A stretch of 64,000 nucleotides of DNA from Gammaproteobacteria bacterium (GCA_026981985.1 JALSHZ010000063.1:1-64000), one strand, 5' to 3'; counted from the first letter of the stretch, positions 23,023 through 35,351 are shown. Notes: generated by a model from the sequence alone, not told the origin. Translations and numbers: made by a program.

Positions 23023-24290
23023 GCTGCCGTCGCCTGCCTGTTGGTTGATTCATCCACTGTCCGGCGTTGCAATTCCTGCAACCGGGCAATGCGGATAGCC
23101 GCCGGCGGATGGGAATCATAGAACAGTGAATGCAGCCGATCGGGTGTGAGTGTGCTGGCATTGTCCTTGTACATCGTCACCAGTGCCGTGATCAGCGCCT
23201 TGGCACTGGCTTGTGATGCCGCGTATGCATCGGCTTCGAACTCATGTTGCCGCGAGAGCCAGGCAAATAGCGGGCTGACAAAAAACATCACCAGCGGGAC
23301 GACAATGGAAAACAGAATCAGCCCGGTGGCTGGCGAGGGTGTTGTAACACCAAGTGCCTGGTAGAACGCTGTTTGTGGCAGCAGCCAGGCCAGTAGCGCG
23401 AACCCGGCCAGGCTGGTGATGGCGCTGAGTAGCAACCCCTTGAGAACATGGTGGTGTTTGAAATGTCCCAGTTCATGCGCCAGTACGGCGATGATCTGCT
23501 CCCTGGCGAGACCGTCGAGCAACGTATCGAAAAACACGATGCGTTTGTTTTTCCCCAGGCCGGTGAAATAGGCATTGCCATGGCTGGAACGACGGGAACC
23601 ATCCATGACGAAAATGCCCTTACTGGTGAATCCGGCGTGGTCGAGCAGTTGTTCAATGGCGGTTTTTAGAGACTCATCCTCCAGCGGCGTGAAGCGATTG
23701 AATAGGGGGGCGATCAGTGTCGGATATACCCAGCTGATCAGGATACTGAAACCAAAAAATGCGAGCCAGGCATAGAACCACCAGTAAGTGCCTGCCGCTT
23801 CAAGCAGCCAGAGGATCACGTAGAGCAGTGGTGTGGCCAGAATCAAAGTCAAGGCTAGCCCTTTGAGCGTATCAGCGATCAGGGTGGCAATGGTGGTGCG
23901 GTTGAAGCCGAAGCGTGCCTCAATGACAAACTGGCGGTAGAGACTGAACGGGGCGCTCAATAAGGATGAAATCAGCCCAAACAGCAGGATGAGAACCACG
24001 CCATCGGTTAGTGATGGGAGCCCAAGGCCACTGACCAGCTCGCTCAACCGTTGTAGCCCGCCGCCAATGCTCCAGCCCAGTACCAGCAATGCATCGAACA
24101 GGATTTCCCAGCGCGCCAGCCGTGCTTTTGCGCAAGTATAGTCCGCCGCCTTCTGATGCGCCTGCAAAGAAATTGCATCACGGAAAGCTCTAGGTACTGC
24201 CTCCCGGTGCTGCTGCACCGCACGGATCTGGCGCTGGTTCAACCAGAGGCGGATGACAGTGACAACGGTAACAAGCGTCAGGAACAGCAT
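23019..24290 (-). CDS. M48 family metallopeptidase (CAAX/Ste24-type)
   Basis: [49 protein letters not shown] (HExxH), EFEADAYAA. Confidence 0.94.
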   Translation of the reverse strand: MLFLTLVTVVTVIRLWLNQRQIRAVQQHREAVPRAFRDAISLQAHQKAADYTCAKARLARWEILFDALLVLGWSIGGGLQRLSELVSGLGLPSLTDGVVLILLFGLISSLLSAPFSLYRQFVIEARFGFNRTTIATLIADTLKGLALTLILATPLLYVILWLLEAAGTYWWFYAWLAFFGFSILISWVYPTLIAPLFNRFTPLEDESLKTAIEQLLDHAGFTSKGIFVMDGSRRSSHGNAYFTGLGKNKRIVFFDTLLDGLAREQIIAVLAHELGHFKHHHVLKGLLLSAITSLAGFALLAWLLPQTAFYQALGVTTPSPATGLILFSIVVPLVMFFVSPLFAWLSRQHEFEADAYAASQASAKALITALVTMYKDNASTLTPDRLHSLFYDSHPPAAIRIARLQELQRRTVDESTNRQATAA

Positions 24291-24337
24291 CGAGTTTGCT
24301 AGAATCTCCGAATTGTGAAAACACGAGAGTAGCGCAT

Positions 24338-24898
24338 ATGCCACCTGATGAAGATAACCTGATCTGGATCGACCTGGAAATGACCGGGCTGGATACCGTC
24401 AACGACCAGATCATTGAAATCGCCACCATTGTAACCGACAAGCATTTGAATATCCTCGCCGAGGGGCCGGTACTCGCCATTCGGCAGCCGGACGCGTTAC
24501 TCGAAGGCATGGATGACTGGAACCGCAAGCAGCATGGCGACTCCGGTCTGGTTGAACGGGTGCGCAGCAGCGAGGTCGACGAAGCGGAGGCCGAAGAACA
24601 GACGCTGGCTTTCCTGCGCCAGTGGGTGCCTGCGGGCAAGTCACCCATGTGTGGTAACAGCATCTGCCAGGATCGGCGTTTTCTGGCGCGTTGTATGCCA
24701 AAGCTGGAAGCCTTCTTTCACTATCGCAATCTCGATGTCAGTACCTTGAAGGAGTTGGCCCAGCGTTGGAAGCCAGCGGTGGCAAAGGGGTTCTTCAAGG
24801 AATCGCAGCATCTTGCATTGCAGGATATTCGGGACTCCATCGACGAACTGCGGTACTATCGTCGGCACTTTATCGCGCTTGATATCGATCAAGACTGA
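24338..24898 (+). CDS. orn: Oligoribonuclease
   Basis: [81 protein letters not shown]. Confidence 0.97.
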   Translation: MPPDEDNLIWIDLEMTGLDTVNDQIIEIATIVTDKHLNILAEGPVLAIRQPDALLEGMDDWNRKQHGDSGLVERVRSSEVDEAEAEEQTLAFLRQWVPAGKSPMCGNSICQDRRFLARCMPKLEAFFHYRNLDVSTLKELAQRWKPAVAKGFFKESQHLALQDIRDSIDELRYYRRHFIALDIDQD

Positions 24899-25049
24899 TG
24901 TTCTGACCGTCTATTACGATAGACTGGTTTCTCATGCGACCGGCTTGTTTTGTGAGGGCGATCATTTCCGTAGCGGTGGAAATGCTATAAGCACGGCAAA
25001 TTCCCCCATTAAAAGTTACGAATAGGGCGGGTTCAGGCCTTGTGGCATG

Positions 25050-25295
25050 ATGTGACCACTTTATCCGGAGGGCTACGCACCGATTTGTGGTGACGGTGGT
25101 TCACCATCCGGATCCGACCAGAGCAATCACGATGATTTCAGATACTGTTTCAGGCGGTTTGCACCTCCGCATGCGTATAGGTGTAAACGTATGAGCACCG
25201 GCTTGATCAGCATGGTCAGGCATACCGCAGCCTGCTGGGCTGCTCACAACATTCTGCAAAAAAACCCCTGTCCGCTGGACCGGGGTTTTTTTTGC
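25050..25295 (+). ncRNA. Candidate structured leader RNA / attenuator upstream of hppA
   Basis: Stem ATCCGGA(25063-69)/TCCGGAT(25107-13) enclosing TGGTGA(25088-93)/TCACCA(25101-06); possible pseudoknot CACCG(25078-82)/CGGTG(25094-98); hairpin GTTTGCACCT(25157-66)/AGGTGTAAAC(25179-88); ends in the 25258-25293 terminator. No coding ORF here. Confidence 0.4.
25258..25293 (+). terminator. Rho-independent terminator just upstream of hppA
   Basis: AAAAAAACCCC-T-GTCC-GCT-GGAC-C-GGGG-TTTTTTTT. Confidence 0.85.
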
Positions 25296-25330
25296 GCCAA
25301 TTTTTTTCCAATGAAGAATAGGAGGTTACG

Positions 25331-27346
<2,016 letters not shown>

Positions 27347-27545
27347 GCGTTGTTAAGGCAACATCACTGCGGGAGCAGGAATGCTCCCGTGTTGTTATGG
27401 GGCTGGTTTTGTATTTCGGGAAATATTCCTTATTCAGTCACTTTATAGTCGTGCCTGCACTGGGCGTGTTCCGTCAGCGCCTTACCGGATCTATCCAGCA
27501 AGAAGCCGGTTTCCACCACAACACCTGTAAAGAGAGGGCAATACA

Positions 27546-28001
27546 TTGATAGTCAAAGAAATCATGAATTCTGATATCAAATCCATCAAACCGGATAGCA
27601 TGGTACGCGACGTTGCGATGGTCATGTGTCTGCAAAAAATTAGCGGGATGCCGGTGGTCGACGAAGGCAATAATCTCGTGGGCATCATTTCCGAAAAGGA
27701 CATCTTGCAGCACATGTTTCCAAACATCGACGAAGCAATGACTATGGATTCGAAGCCGGACTTCGAAGAAATGGAGAAGCGCTATGCCGAAACGCTTGGC
27801 ATGAAAGTGTCGGAACTGATGACGAAGAACGTGGCCACCGTCTCGGCAGACATGCCCTGTCTGAAAGCAGCGTCGATGATGTGGTTACGCAAGATTCGCC
27901 GTATCCCAGTGACCGAAGGAACAAAGCTGGTTGGCATCGTGAGTATCGGCGACGTGCATCGCTCGATCTTCCAGCAACAGCTGGTCGATCAGGCAACCTG
28001 A
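27546..28001 (+). CDS. Tandem CBS-domain protein
   Basis: VKEIMNSDIKSIKPDSMVRDVAMVMCLQKISGMPVVDEGNNLVGIISEKDIL..VSELMTKNVATVSADMPCLKAASMMWLRKIRRIPVTEGTKLVGIVSIGDV. Confidence 0.93.
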   Translation: MIVKEIMNSDIKSIKPDSMVRDVAMVMCLQKISGMPVVDEGNNLVGIISEKDILQHMFPNIDEAMTMDSKPDFEEMEKRYAETLGMKVSELMTKNVATVSADMPCLKAASMMWLRKIRRIPVTEGTKLVGIVSIGDVHRSIFQQQLVDQAT

Positions 28002-28031
28002 TACCTTCTCTGGTCTGCGCCGATGGATGTG

Positions 28032-28061
28032 AAAAGCCACCATGATTTGGTGGCTTTTTTA
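28032..28061 (+). terminator. Rho-independent terminator after CBS gene
   Basis: AAAAGCCACC-ATGATTT-GGTGGCTTTTTT. Confidence 0.85.
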
Positions 28062-28087
28062 TTTTGTTGCCTGAGTCCGCGTGAACC

Positions 28088-29014
28088 TTACGCGTCGGGA
28101 AGGTTTCTCAAGATGGCTTCTGCGCCATTGACAAGCAGCTCCTCGGCGAGGGATACGCCCATCGCTTCAGCTTGGTCCATTGTGCCACGGCGTTCGCCGC
28201 TGATGACTGTCTGGCCATTGAGGCTGGCCACCAGGCCGCGCAGCCAGAGTTCGTTGTTCTCCAGCACCGCATAGGCCGCGATCGGTACTTGGCAGCCGCC
28301 TTCGAGACGATGGTTGAACGCACGTTCTGCGCTGACACGGATGAAGGTTGGCTCGTCTTTTAGGAAAGCGATCAATGCCATTGTGTCAGCATCGTCCTCA
28401 CGGCACTCGATGCCGACGGCACCCTGGCCGACGGCGGGCAGAATGGTCTCTGCCGCAATCGTATGGCGAATACGATCTTCCAGTTTCAGTCGAACCAGGC
28501 CGGCGGCAGCAAGAATGATGGCGTCGAACTCGCCGCTGTCGAGCTTGGAAAGACGCGTCTGCACGTTGCCGCGCAGGCTCCGAATCTCCAGATCAGGGCG
28601 TTGCTGCAACAGCTGGCTTGAACGCCGGAGGCTGGAGGTGCCGACTCTGGCGCCTTGTGGCAGTGCTTCGAGTGTTTCGTATTGGTTGGAAACAAAGGCG
28701 TCGAAGGGCGTTTCACGCTCGCAGATGACGGGCAGTGCAAACCCGGGTGGCAGATCCATCGGCACATCTTTCATCGAGTGGACGGCAATATCGGCATCGC
28801 CGGCCAGCATGCCTTGTTCCAGCTCCTTGACGAACAGGCCTTTGCCGCCAATCTTGGCCAGTGGCGTATCAAGAATCTTATCGCCCTGCGTTGTCATTGT
28901 TACCAGCTCGACATCGAGATCGTTGTGCTCGGCCAGCAGGCGATCCTTGACGTAGTTTGCCTGCCAAAGGGCGAGCGGGCTTTTGCGAGTGGCGATTTTG
29001 AGGTTTCTCTTCAT
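28088..29014 (-). CDS. hemC: Porphobilinogen deaminase
   Basis: [78 protein letters not shown]. Confidence 0.97.
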   Translation of the reverse strand: MKRNLKIATRKSPLALWQANYVKDRLLAEHNDLDVELVTMTTQGDKILDTPLAKIGGKGLFVKELEQGMLAGDADIAVHSMKDVPMDLPPGFALPVICERETPFDAFVSNQYETLEALPQGARVGTSSLRRSSQLLQQRPDLEIRSLRGNVQTRLSKLDSGEFDAIILAAAGLVRLKLEDRIRHTIAAETILPAVGQGAVGIECREDDADTMALIAFLKDEPTFIRVSAERAFNHRLEGGCQVPIAAYAVLENNELWLRGLVASLNGQTVISGERRGTMDQAEAMGVSLAEELLVNGAEAILRNLPDA

Positions 29015-29163
29015 GGTCTTGGCGGCCGGGCTGGCAGATTGGGAAAGGGCGCATCTTACCGGCTGGAGGCGCTCCAGTCAGCAAATTACAAAGGATTGGT
29101 TCGAACCCCGAGTGGGGTGGGATAACAGCATGGCGGCAGACTGATGCCCGCCGCCAATATCGG

Positions 29164-30417
29164 TTAGATCTCGAAAGGATCGAGCTTTTTGGGCATGGTT
29201 TCGTTTTTCATCGTGGCGTATTTAGGCATGCCTTTGTCGTCATAAGCAGGGTAGTCTTCGCCGGAAATCAGCGGGTAGAGATACTCCTTGCAGGCGTCGG
29301 TGATGCCAAAGCCATCTTCGGTGATGAAGTCCTTGGGCATCATTTTTTCGACGTTGGCGACCTCGGACAGCGGGGCTTCGCCAATGCTCCATTTGTACGG
29401 GCTCGATGATTCGCGCACAACGGTGGGCATGATGGAATTCTTGCCTTCGAGTGCTTTTTCGACCGCAGCCTGTCCCAGTGCATAGGCCTGCTCGACGTCA
29501 GACTTCGACGCAAGATGGCGTGCGGCGCGTTGCAGGTAGTCAGCGACGGCCCAGTGGAATTTGTAGCCGAGCGCGTCCTTGATCATGTTGGCGACCACGG
29601 GTGCTGCGCCGCCGAGCTGGGCATGGCCAAAGGAATCGCGTGTGCCTTGTTCAGCGAGGAATTTTCCGTCGGGCCAGTGACAGCCTTCGGACAGCACGAT
29701 CGTGCAGTAGCCGTGTTCTTTGACCTTGGCATCGACGGTGGCGAGGAACTTCTCTTGGTCGAACTCGATCTCCGGGAACAGCGTGACGACCGGAATACCG
29801 TAGTCTTCTACCAGCGCGCCGGCAGCAGCGATCCAGCCTGCGTGACGTCCCATGACCTCGATGACGAAGATCTTGGTAGATGTCTTGGCCATTGAGCGCA
29901 CGTCATACGAGGCTTCCAGTGTGGAGACAGCGATGTATTTTGCGACCGAACCAAAGCCGGGGCAGTTATCGGTGATTGGCAGATCGTTATCGACCGTTTT
30001 GGGTACATGGATCGCCTGGACAGGGAAGCCCATCTTTTCAGACAGCTGGGATACCTTGTAGCAGGTATCGGCCGAATCGCCGCCGCCGTTGTAGAAGAAG
30101 TAGCCGATGTCATAGGCTTTGAAGACTTCGATCAGGCGTTCGTATTCACGCTTGTTGTCTTCCAGGCTCTTGAGCTTGAAGCGGCAGGAGCCAAAGGCGC
30201 CGGAGGGGGTGCTGCGCAGTGCGGCAATGGACTCGTCGGACTCCTGACTGGTGTCGATCATCTCTTCGGTGAGCGCGCCGATGATACCGTTGAGACCGGC
30301 GTAGACGGTACCGATCTTGTCGGGGTGCTTGCGCGCGGTTTCGATAACGCCGCAGGCGGAAGCATTGATAACGGCGGTGACGCCGCCGGATTGTGCATAG
30401 AAAGCATTCTTGGGCAT
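29164..30417 (-). CDS. pfp: Pyrophosphate-dependent 6-phosphofructokinase
   Basis: MPKNAFYAQSGGVTAVINASACGVIETA..YNGGGDSADTCYKVSQL..IHVPKTVDNDLPITDNCPGFGSVAKYIA; GGGDS/PKTVDNDL motifs typical of PPi-PFK. Confidence 0.93.
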   Translation of the reverse strand: MPKNAFYAQSGGVTAVINASACGVIETARKHPDKIGTVYAGLNGIIGALTEEMIDTSQESDESIAALRSTPSGAFGSCRFKLKSLEDNKREYERLIEVFKAYDIGYFFYNGGGDSADTCYKVSQLSEKMGFPVQAIHVPKTVDNDLPITDNCPGFGSVAKYIAVSTLEASYDVRSMAKTSTKIFVIEVMGRHAGWIAAAGALVEDYGIPVVTLFPEIEFDQEKFLATVDAKVKEHGYCTIVLSEGCHWPDGKFLAEQGTRDSFGHAQLGGAAPVVANMIKDALGYKFHWAVADYLQRAARHLASKSDVEQAYALGQAAVEKALEGKNSIMPTVVRESSSPYKWSIGEAPLSEVANVEKMMPKDFITEDGFGITDACKEYLYPLISGEDYPAYDDKGMPKYATMKNETMPKKLDPFEI

Positions 30418-30459
30418 ATTGATACCTCTGAAATTCGGGTGTATGGCAACAAACAGCAC

Positions 30460-30484
30460 GGAGCCAGCACCATGCGCTGGCTCC
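30460..30484 (-). terminator. Strong hairpin in the sat-pfp intergenic region (no U-tract)
   Basis: GGAGCCAGC-ACCATGC-GCTGGCTCC, 9-bp perfect stem. Confidence 0.35.
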
Positions 30485-30498
30485 GGTTGTGCTGATGA

Positions 30499-31689
30499 TC
30501 AGCTGTTGAGGCTCTGATAGTAGTCCATCAGGATCTTGGCCACTTCTGGGCGGGAGAACTCTTTTGGCGGGGCGATGCCCTGGCCGAGCATTTCGCGAAC
30601 CTTGGTGCCGGACAGCAGGACGAAGTCTTCCTTGGTGTGATCGGGTGCTTCACACATCATCACCACCTTGTTGAGCTTCTTCGAGTAGGCTGTGTGGTCG
30701 GCACGGAAGATCTCGATATCGAGTGCGCCTTCGGGAACTTCTTCATCGAAGATTGTCTGCGCATCGAAAGCGCCGTAGTAATCGCCAACACCGGCATGGT
30801 CGCGACCGATGATGAAATGGGTTGCGCCCATGTTCTGACGGAACAGGGCATGCAGAACCGCTTCGCGCGGCCCGGCATACAGCATGTCGAAACCGTAACC
30901 AGAGATGATGACGCTGTTGGGCGGGAAGTAGAGTTCGACCATCTTGCGGATAGCGGCATCACGTACATCGGCCGGGATGTCGCCTGGCTTCAGCTTGCCG
31001 AGCAGCATGTGAATGACGAGGCCATCGGCGCCGATGCGATCCATGGCGATATGGCAGAGTTCCTCGTGGGCGAGGTGCATCGGGTTGCGGGTCTGGAAGG
31101 CGACGACCTTGTTCCAGCCACGCTGCTCGATTTCGTTACGGATTTGCACTGCGGTGCGGAAGGTATCGGGAAAATCTTTCTCGAAATAGGAGTAGTTCAA
31201 TACCTGGATCGGGCCGGAGATGGCAAAACGACCGACGGACATGAATGCGGCTACACCGGGGTGCTCCATGTCGGTGGTGCGGTAGACCTTTTCGGCAATG
31301 ACGTTCATGTCGTCATCGGAAAATTCCTCGATGGCTTCCACGTCCATCACGGCCAGTACAGGATGGCCTTCGACGTTGGGGTCACGCAATGCAACGCGCT
31401 TGGCACCTTCGATGGGAGACGGGTCCTCGACCATGTTCAGCACCGGGGTAGGGAAGAACACGCCGGAGGTGGTGTGCATGTTATCGGCGACGTTGAGCGC
31501 GTCGGCGCGGTTCATGTAGCCAGTCAGTGGGTTGAAATAACCACCACCGAGCATGACGGCGTTGCCGGCAGCGGCCGAGCTGATGATGATTGAAGGCAGT
31601 GATTCCGCCTCCTTGGCAAGTGCCTCACGAGCCGCATCGTCGGCGACGTAAAGTGGATTCAGTGTATCGGAGCCATGTGGCTTGATCAT
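30499..31689 (-). CDS. sat: Sulfate adenylyltransferase (homo-oligomeric Sat, ATP sulfurylase)
   Basis: KVVAFQTRNPMHLAHEELCHIAMDRIGADGLVIHMLLGKLKPGDI, NMGATHFIIGRDHAGVGDYYGAFDAQTIFDE, VLLSGTKVREMLGQGIAPPKEFSRPEV. Confidence 0.97.
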   Translation of the reverse strand: MIKPHGSDTLNPLYVADDAAREALAKEAESLPSIIISSAAAGNAVMLGGGYFNPLTGYMNRADALNVADNMHTTSGVFFPTPVLNMVEDPSPIEGAKRVALRDPNVEGHPVLAVMDVEAIEEFSDDDMNVIAEKVYRTTDMEHPGVAAFMSVGRFAISGPIQVLNYSYFEKDFPDTFRTAVQIRNEIEQRGWNKVVAFQTRNPMHLAHEELCHIAMDRIGADGLVIHMLLGKLKPGDIPADVRDAAIRKMVELYFPPNSVIISGYGFDMLYAGPREAVLHALFRQNMGATHFIIGRDHAGVGDYYGAFDAQTIFDEEVPEGALDIEIFRADHTAYSKKLNKVVMMCEAPDHTKEDFVLLSGTKVREMLGQGIAPPKEFSRPEVAKILMDYYQSLNS

Positions 31690-31713
31690 GTTCAACCTCC
31701 ATCAGAAATGGCG

Positions 31714-31738
31714 AAAAAGGAAACGCTTGGCGTTTTCC
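31714..31738 (-). terminator. Terminator hairpin in the leader directly upstream of sat
   Basis: On minus strand GGAAAACGC-CAA-GCGTTTCC-TTTTT, ending 24 nt before the sat ATG. Confidence 0.7.
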
Positions 31739-31857
31739 GACAGCCTGTCGGCCGGCCGCAAAAAGTGCCGTATGCAGAAAAAAAACCCGCGTGATTGTGG
31801 ACGATTTGGCGTTTTATTGCCAGATGAATGGGCTTATCAAGGTATAAGTCTGGCTGA

Positions 31858-32472
31858 TTATGGTTTGGCTGTGTCACCGTCTGCAAAGCGCCTGATCGTA
31901 CGGGCGATCTGGCGGGAAAAGCGTGCCAGCGCCCGACTTTGGGCGGCGACGTAGGCGCTATAGTCCTGCCCCTCGACCGGCTCGCGAATCAGTGTTTGCT
32001 CAGCTGCCAGCTCCTTCCGCCCCTTGCGGCTGAGCAGTTGCCAGCGGGCACGCAACAGCACGTGCTTGCCGAGTTCGCCATCGAAGCGTGAGATACTGAT
32101 ACGCACTTGGTAGTCGGGGCGCAGGCGGCTTTCCCAGGGATAGGTGTAGATCTGGTTGGAACCGAGCAGCACCACGAGGTTATCGGCGAGGATACGCAAA
32201 AAGTCGTCATCGAAACGCCCGGCCCATTGGTGAAAATCAGCGACGTTGATTTTATTGTCATGCTCCCGTGTCACCACTTGCGGGCGTTGCAGCACCTTCG
32301 GGAAGTCGAGCGGGCCTATGCCCACCCGCACCGGCGGGTGCAATCGTTGGCTCGGGTTGTCAGCGATGGTTGCGTTGAGTGCATAGAAATGCGTTGGCGC
32401 TTCATGCACGGCACACGCCGAGACGACGGCGGCCAGCGCGGCAGGTAGTAGTCGTTTCAGTGGGCTTTTCAT
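31858..32472 (-). CDS. pqiC: PqiC/ABC-type transport auxiliary lipoprotein
   Basis: LLPAALAAVVSACAVHEAPTHFYALNATIADNPSQRLHPPVRVGIGPLDFPKVLQRPQVVTREHDNKINVADFHQWAGRFDDDFLRILADNL. Confidence 0.88.
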   Translation of the reverse strand: MKSPLKRLLPAALAAVVSACAVHEAPTHFYALNATIADNPSQRLHPPVRVGIGPLDFPKVLQRPQVVTREHDNKINVADFHQWAGRFDDDFLRILADNLVVLLGSNQIYTYPWESRLRPDYQVRISISRFDGELGKHVLLRARWQLLSRKGRKELAAEQTLIREPVEGQDYSAYVAAQSRALARFSRQIARTIRRFADGDTAKP

Positions 32473-34136
32473 GGTGTTTCCAGGCTCTTGCCGTAGAGCA
32501 AGGCATTGGGGTGGCGTTCGAGATAGTCCGTCAGTGCTTCGAAGGAGTTCACGGCTGAAGAGAGCTGGTCGATCAAGCGACGAATGTCATATACCAGCGG
32601 TGAATCCTCGGACAACGTGGTATCGGCGGTGGCGAGGGTCTTCTCAAGTTGCTGTAGCGTACTGGCCACTTGCTGTGACAGTTCCGGCACGCTGCGGTTG
32701 AGCTTGTCGCTGATCTCGTTGGTATTGGCCAGCAATTGCCGCAGGTCGGACATGGCTTGTTTGGATTCGCCCGATGCCAGCATCTGCTTTAGCTCTCGAA
32801 TCGTGACGCTCAGGTCGTTGGCAATCTCCACGAAGGGAATCTCGCCGGCCTTGTCGAGCAGGTCGGTGATGTTGCGGGTGATTTTATCGAGCGCACCTGG
32901 CACGGTGGGAAAAGCGCGGAACGGGCCGTTTTGTGCGATGGTGGCGGCGGGTACGTTGTCGTGGAAATCGAGGTCGACGTAGAGTTGCCCGGTCAGTAGG
33001 TTGCCGGGGGCAAGCTGGGCGCGCAGGCCGCGTTGCACCAGTGTTTCCAGCACCAGCTCGGTGCTGCCGATCTCACCGGTGACGGTGATCAGGTCGGGGT
33101 GCAGGGCGATCAGTACCGGGATCTTCACTTCCAGGCTGCGGTGATCCATCTGCAAGTCGATGTCGATCACTTCACCGACTTTGATGCCGCGAAACTCCAC
33201 TGGTGCATTGATGGCCAGGCCGCGAATCGAGCTGTCGAAATAAAGTACGTAGTATTCGGTCAGCGCCCAGGCCTTGTTCTCGATGCTTTCCCGGTCTGGC
33301 AGCAGGGCAAATCGTTCGCCGCCTTCGGTCGGTGCACCGGCTTCGAGATTGAGCGGTGTATCGACGGCAATGCCGCCGGTCAGTAGCGATGCGAGGGATT
33401 CCAGTCTGGCACTGACACCGTCAGCGGTGAGCTTGAGATCGAAGCCGCTGGCGTTCCAGAAGCGGCTGTTTTTGCGGATCAACTTGTCGTATGGGGCGTT
33501 GATGAAGATATTGATGACCACGGAGCGACCGTCGCTGTCGAGGTGATACCCCGTCACCTCGCCGACCTGTATCTGTCGATAGTAGATACCTGAGCCGATA
33601 TCGAGGGAGCCAAGGCTATCGGCAGTGAGTACATAGCGTTTGCCGTCGGCATCTGACTGCACGGCCACAGCCTCGTCGAGCCCCATGTAATGGCTCATTG
33701 CCGATCCGTCGCCCTTGCCGGGGTCCATTGCGATGTAGATACCGGAGATCAGGGTGTTGAGCCCGGAGATGCCTTTCGGGTTGATGCGCGGGCGAACGAT
33801 CCAGAAGCGAGTCTCATCATTGAGGTGAGTGCCAATCGACTTTTTCAGTTCCACCGTGACTTTGACCCGGCTGAGGTCGTGGTTGAGTTCGATGCGCTTG
33901 ACCTTGCCAACCTCGACATCCTTGTAACGCACCCGGGTTTTGCCCGGCTCCAGCCCTTCGGCATCGGTGAAGCTGATGACAATGGTCGAACCCTTGTCGT
34001 TGAAGGATTTCCAGATCAGCCAACCGCCGATCAGCAGGGCGATGATCGGAACCAGCCAGACCAGTGAAAAACGGTTGTTTTCGCTGATGATAGCTTCGGG
34101 CAGTTGCTCGGGGCCGAGTTCAGTCATTGCAGGCAT
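32469..34136 (-). CDS. pqiB: PqiB / MCE-domain intermembrane transport protein
   Basis: 555 aa; repeated MCE-type domains GSTIVISFTDAEGLEPGKTRVRYKDVEVGKVKRIEL.., LNTLISGIYIAMDPGKG. Confidence 0.92.
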   Translation of the reverse strand: MPAMTELGPEQLPEAIISENNRFSLVWLVPIIALLIGGWLIWKSFNDKGSTIVISFTDAEGLEPGKTRVRYKDVEVGKVKRIELNHDLSRVKVTVELKKSIGTHLNDETRFWIVRPRINPKGISGLNTLISGIYIAMDPGKGDGSAMSHYMGLDEAVAVQSDADGKRYVLTADSLGSLDIGSGIYYRQIQVGEVTGYHLDSDGRSVVINIFINAPYDKLIRKNSRFWNASGFDLKLTADGVSARLESLASLLTGGIAVDTPLNLEAGAPTEGGERFALLPDRESIENKAWALTEYYVLYFDSSIRGLAINAPVEFRGIKVGEVIDIDLQMDHRSLEVKIPVLIALHPDLITVTGEIGSTELVLETLVQRGLRAQLAPGNLLTGQLYVDLDFHDNVPAATIAQNGPFRAFPTVPGALDKITRNITDLLDKAGEIPFVEIANDLSVTIRELKQMLASGESKQAMSDLRQLLANTNEISDKLNRSVPELSQQVASTLQQLEKTLATADTTLSEDSPLVYDIRRLIDQLSSAVNSFEALTDYLERHPNALLYGKSLETP

Positions 34137-34761
34137 CCCAGATCAGGCGTGGATCGAAGCGATGGGCAGCAAACATCGTCAGCACGACGACGGCAGCAAA
34201 CGACAGCGAACCAATGCCCGGTTCGATGCTTGCCAGAGAACCGAATTGCACCAGCGCCGCGAGAATGGCGATGACGAAGATATCCACCATCGACCAGCGG
34301 CCAACGAACTCGGTGAGGCGGTACAAGCGGGTGCGATCGACCAGGCGCCAAGTCGATTTGCGCTGTACCGAGATCAGCAAAAAGGCGAGCACCACCATTT
34401 TCAATAGTGGAATGAAGATACTGGCCACGAAAACGATCAGTGCCAGTGGCCACATGCCTTCCTCGATCAGCTGGACAACCCCTTCGAGAATGGTCGCCGG
34501 CTCCCCCTTGCCAAGCCAGACGACACTCATGATCGGATAGACGTTGGCGGGAATGTACAACACGATCGCGGCAATCAGATAGCACCAAGTATCGCGGATA
34601 CTGCCGGGAATGCGGGAATGGATATGCGCGCCACAGCGTGGGCATTCGATCCGTCCATGCGAGTTGGTTGGTCTGCATGCCAGCGCATGACAAACATGGC
34701 AGGAGATCAGCCCCGCCTCGGCTGCGGTCAACGTTTGCATTGTCGATCCAGTCGATGCCAA
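34120..34761 (-). CDS. PqiA-family protein (second half of split PqiA)
   Basis: CHVCHALACRPTNSHGRIECPRCGAHIHSRIPGSIRDTWCYLIAAIVLYIPANVYPIMSV; overlaps start of pqiB. Confidence 0.9.
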   Translation of the reverse strand: MASTGSTMQTLTAAEAGLISCHVCHALACRPTNSHGRIECPRCGAHIHSRIPGSIRDTWCYLIAAIVLYIPANVYPIMSVVWLGKGEPATILEGVVQLIEEGMWPLALIVFVASIFIPLLKMVVLAFLLISVQRKSTWRLVDRTRLYRLTEFVGRWSMVDIFVIAILAALVQFGSLASIEPGIGSLSFAAVVVLTMFAAHRFDPRLIWDACND

Positions 34762-35351
34762 ATCAGCTGTGGGTCAAGGGAGATGGAGAGTGCTGCCAGC
34801 ACGACGATCAACAGGCTGAAGGCGTACATCGCCGGGCCCGGAATAACGGTTGCGATGTCCCCCAGTTTCACCACGGCGACGAGTGTGGCAAGCATGAAAA
34901 TCTCCAGCATGCCCCAGGGTTCGGTGCTTTGCAGATAGCGAAATACGTGGATGCTGAAACGTGGCCGCTTACCAAATTTCAGGGGGGCTAGCAAATACAG
35001 TATTGCCAGCAGGCTGAACAGCGGGAAAAGAAATGTCGTGGCGAACACCAGCAGTCCAAGAAAGATGTTGCCCTCTTGCCATAGGATCATGCTGCTCGAC
35101 AACAGGCTGCTGTCCTGCACCCGCCCTTGCGCATTGAGCGCGAGAAATGGGAGCAGGTTGCTGACGAAAAACAGTAGCAGACCGGAAACCGCCAGCGCCA
35201 GACTGCGGTCGAGACTATTACGGCTATAGCGCTGGAGCGTGGCGCCGCAGCGGGCGCAGTTGACCTTGCCAGGGCTGCGAATGGCTGGTAACCGCTGCAG
35301 CAGATCGCAGTCATGGCAGGCAATCAGTGTCGTGTTGTAGGAATTTGTCAT
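34728..35351 (-). CDS. PqiA-family protein (first half of split PqiA)
   Basis: IACHDCDLLQRLPAIRSPGKVNCARCGATLQRYSRNSLDRSLALAVSGLLLFFVSNLLPFLALNAQG. Confidence 0.9.
   Translation of the reverse strand: MTNSYNTTLIACHDCDLLQRLPAIRSPGKVNCARCGATLQRYSRNSLDRSLALAVSGLLLFFVSNLLPFLALNAQGRVQDSSLLSSSMILWQEGNIFLGLLVFATTFLFPLFSLLAILYLLAPLKFGKRPRFSIHVFRYLQSTEPWGMLEIFMLATLVAVVKLGDIATVIPGPAMYAFSLLIVVLAALSISLDPQLIWHRLDRQCKR

Noticed and set aside
25086-25113. Partial resemblance of GGTGACGGTGGTTCACCAT to the fluoride riboswitch P1 loop
   Set aside because: The downstream pseudoknot partner and the GCTGATG-CTCC consensus are missing, so I do not assign this class.
30637-31593. 318-aa plus-strand ORF antisense to sat
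   Set aside because: Antisense to an unambiguous ATP sulfurylase; composition typical of a reverse-frame shadow ORF.
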